A DNA stretch of 64,000 nucleotides from Struthio camelus (taxonomy: Eukaryota; Chordata; Aves; Struthioniformes; Struthionidae), in contig NC_090942.1 in the NCBI RefSeq assembly GCF_040807025.1, forward strand, positions 199,200,247 through 199,264,246, in the 5' to 3' direction. Below are positions 38,722-64,000 of the stretch, one piece after another. The notes below the pieces were generated by a model. The model searched no databases, was not told the origin of the DNA, and saw nothing but the letters and a program-made list of their open reading frames with translations. Both the position numbers and the translations under genes were made by a program. How positions within the stretch are numbered: position 1 is the first letter of the stretch; each line of letters opens with the position of its first letter.

Positions 38722-38850
38722 TGCTCCGCCGGCTTTGACAGCGGCCGGTGCAAAGCCGCCCCGCCTCCTCTCGCCGCTTCTCCTCTCAGAGTCGGCGGCG
38801 TCCGCGGTCGTCATGAGAACAACGCGCGTCACACGGCTCCGGCGCCGCTG

Positions 38851-38873
38851 ATTGGCAGAAATCGTTCGAGAAC
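38851..38873. promoter_or_regulatory. Inverted CCAAT box with adjacent heat-shock half-element pair
   Basis: ATTGG at 38851-38855 is an inverted CCAAT box (NF-Y type). It is followed by GTTCGAGAAC at 38864-38873, a correctly spaced TTCnnGAA pair of HSF pentamers. A further GAA at 38858-38860 is two bases out of register. NF-Y plus HSF sites are common in heat-shock promoters. Confidence 0.55.
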
Positions 38874-38929
38874 GCCGCCGAAGGCGGAAACGGAAGCCGC
38901 ACGTGGAGCCGGTGAGTGGTTGCCGCAGT

Positions 38930-38942
38930 TTCTGGAAACTTC
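38930..38942. promoter_or_regulatory. Perfect three-unit heat-shock element
   Basis: TTCTGGAAACTTC matches TTCnnGAAnnTTC exactly, the consensus for one HSF trimer. It lies 12 bp upstream of the TATA-like box and about 180 bp upstream of the HSPH1 start codon, the ideal place for HSF1-driven induction. Confidence 0.8.
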
Positions 38943-38954
38943 GTCTCATTGTCA

Positions 38955-63102
<24,148 letters not shown>

Positions 63103-63772
63103 ACCACTGCACTTGCAGCAACTTATTTCATCCTGTGACAGAAGATATTTTTGCTGTCGTATGTGATGGGGGCAGGGTAGGGGGGATGCATTGTTTCGGG
63201 AGCTATTTATATTTTTCTTAAAACTTGTCTGGAATATGTTGTATTATGGGAGGAAGAGTAGTAATAATGATGGTCATGACTATCCTAAAAGGAAAATTGC
63301 CTTGGTAACTTTCAGATTCCTGTGGAATTGTGAGTTCATACTAAGCTTCTGTGCAGTATTTAACCATTTGCATCACTAACGATGAAAAGAAGCCCTTGCT
63401 CAGAAATATACTGCTACTTCAAGAGGTTGTAACCGAAACCTTCGTAGGCATTTGTAGATGCCAAGGTAGTTTTCTTTCATCTGGACATCTAATTGGGTAT
63501 GTCAATAAAAAGCCAGTGTCTATCCCATTTTATAAGGACTTTCCAGAATAAAATCCTTCTGTTCTAAGGCTTTTGACTATTGCAGTCCAAAGCACTTATC
63601 AGATAATAAGATGGTGAAATGTGTTAGTAGCATGCGGAAACACTTATGTTTCGTCTCTTGCTAAACAATACATTTTTCATGTGGGGTACATAAAATGAAG
63701 GAAATGCTAATTCTGTTAGTGTTATTGTGAAGCCTTTTAATGAGCTTTAAAATAAAGTTCATTTTACTGCTA
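63103..63772 (+). other. HSPH1: HSPH1 3' UTR (inferred)
   Basis: Sequence between the stop codon and the distal poly(A) signal. AATAAA occurs at 63504-63509, 63547-63552 and 63751-63756, so alternative 3' ends are possible. The end point is inferred from the distal signal. Confidence 0.7.
63751..63756 (+). terminator. Distal polyadenylation signal of HSPH1
   Basis: AATAAA followed by TGTTGGCTTTAG and other GT-rich sequence, as expected of a functional cleavage site. This is the best candidate for the main 3' end; upstream signals at 63504 and 63547 could give shorter transcripts. Confidence 0.65.
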
Positions 63773-64000
63773 TCTCCTGACTTGTTGGCTTTAGCTGTTT
63801 TCAGTACTTCTGGTATAAGTGAGTGCCCTTTTTGGTGTTTATGGCAGATAAGCAAGGCTGCTACTTTGCCTTCCTGTGCATGAGTCCTAAAAAGCTGTAA
63901 CTCTCATACTTAGCACAGAACAGTTTGTGCAGTAAGCTGAAAGTAACAACTGCTTAACCAAATAGACAAACATTCATTTTTCTGTGCCCTAAAGAATGAA

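Overview
The window looks like nuclear DNA from a bird. It has widely spaced GT-AG introns, two CpG-island promoters and low repeat content. The only clearly recognisable young repeats are CR1-type LINE tails ending in the avian form (CCTCAACCATTCTGTGATTCT). I see no operons, ribosome binding sites, CRISPR arrays, rRNA genes or intact tRNA genes. The species cannot be named from the sequence alone.

Layout. (1) 1-18303, minus strand: the 5' part of B3GLCT, the endoplasmic-reticulum beta-1,3-glucosyltransferase that extends O-fucose on thrombospondin type 1 repeats. Coding exons 1-4 (18303-18216, 13195-13134, 9830-9791, 1369-1260) join in a single frame. The rest of the gene lies left of the window. 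Its promoter sits in a CpG island at about 17.75-18.96 kb. (2) About 19.0-38.1 kb: an AT-rich intergenic interval with no gene I can support. It holds an old and a younger CR1 copy in tandem (26.76-28.23 kb), a more ancient CR1/L3-like fragment (29.07-29.33 kb), a short CR1 tail (37.12-37.19 kb) and a MIR-like SINE remnant. (3) 38.1-39.6 kb: a second CpG island with GC boxes, an inverted CCAAT box, heat-shock elements and a TATA-like box. This is the HSPH1 promoter. (4) 39121-63102, plus strand: the complete HSPH1 gene (HSP105/HSP110, an HSP70 nucleotide-exchange factor and holdase). Eighteen exons join without any frame conflict into 856 codons plus stop. The 3' UTR has three AATAAA signals, the last at 63751.

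B3GLCT and HSPH1 lie head to head about 20 kb apart, the same divergent order they have in human 13q12.3. They do not share a pathway. B3GLCT acts in secretory-pathway glycosylation and HSPH1 in cytosolic/nuclear proteostasis.

I found no new multi-gene system. The observations most worth a second look are the exact conservation of the 44-codon cassette exon that distinguishes Hsp105alpha from Hsp105beta, a heat-shock-element array in the promoter plus a second one in intron 1, several long near-perfect palindromes in HSPH1 introns (one centred on an AP-1 site), and a long unexplained antisense open frame in HSPH1 intron 2.
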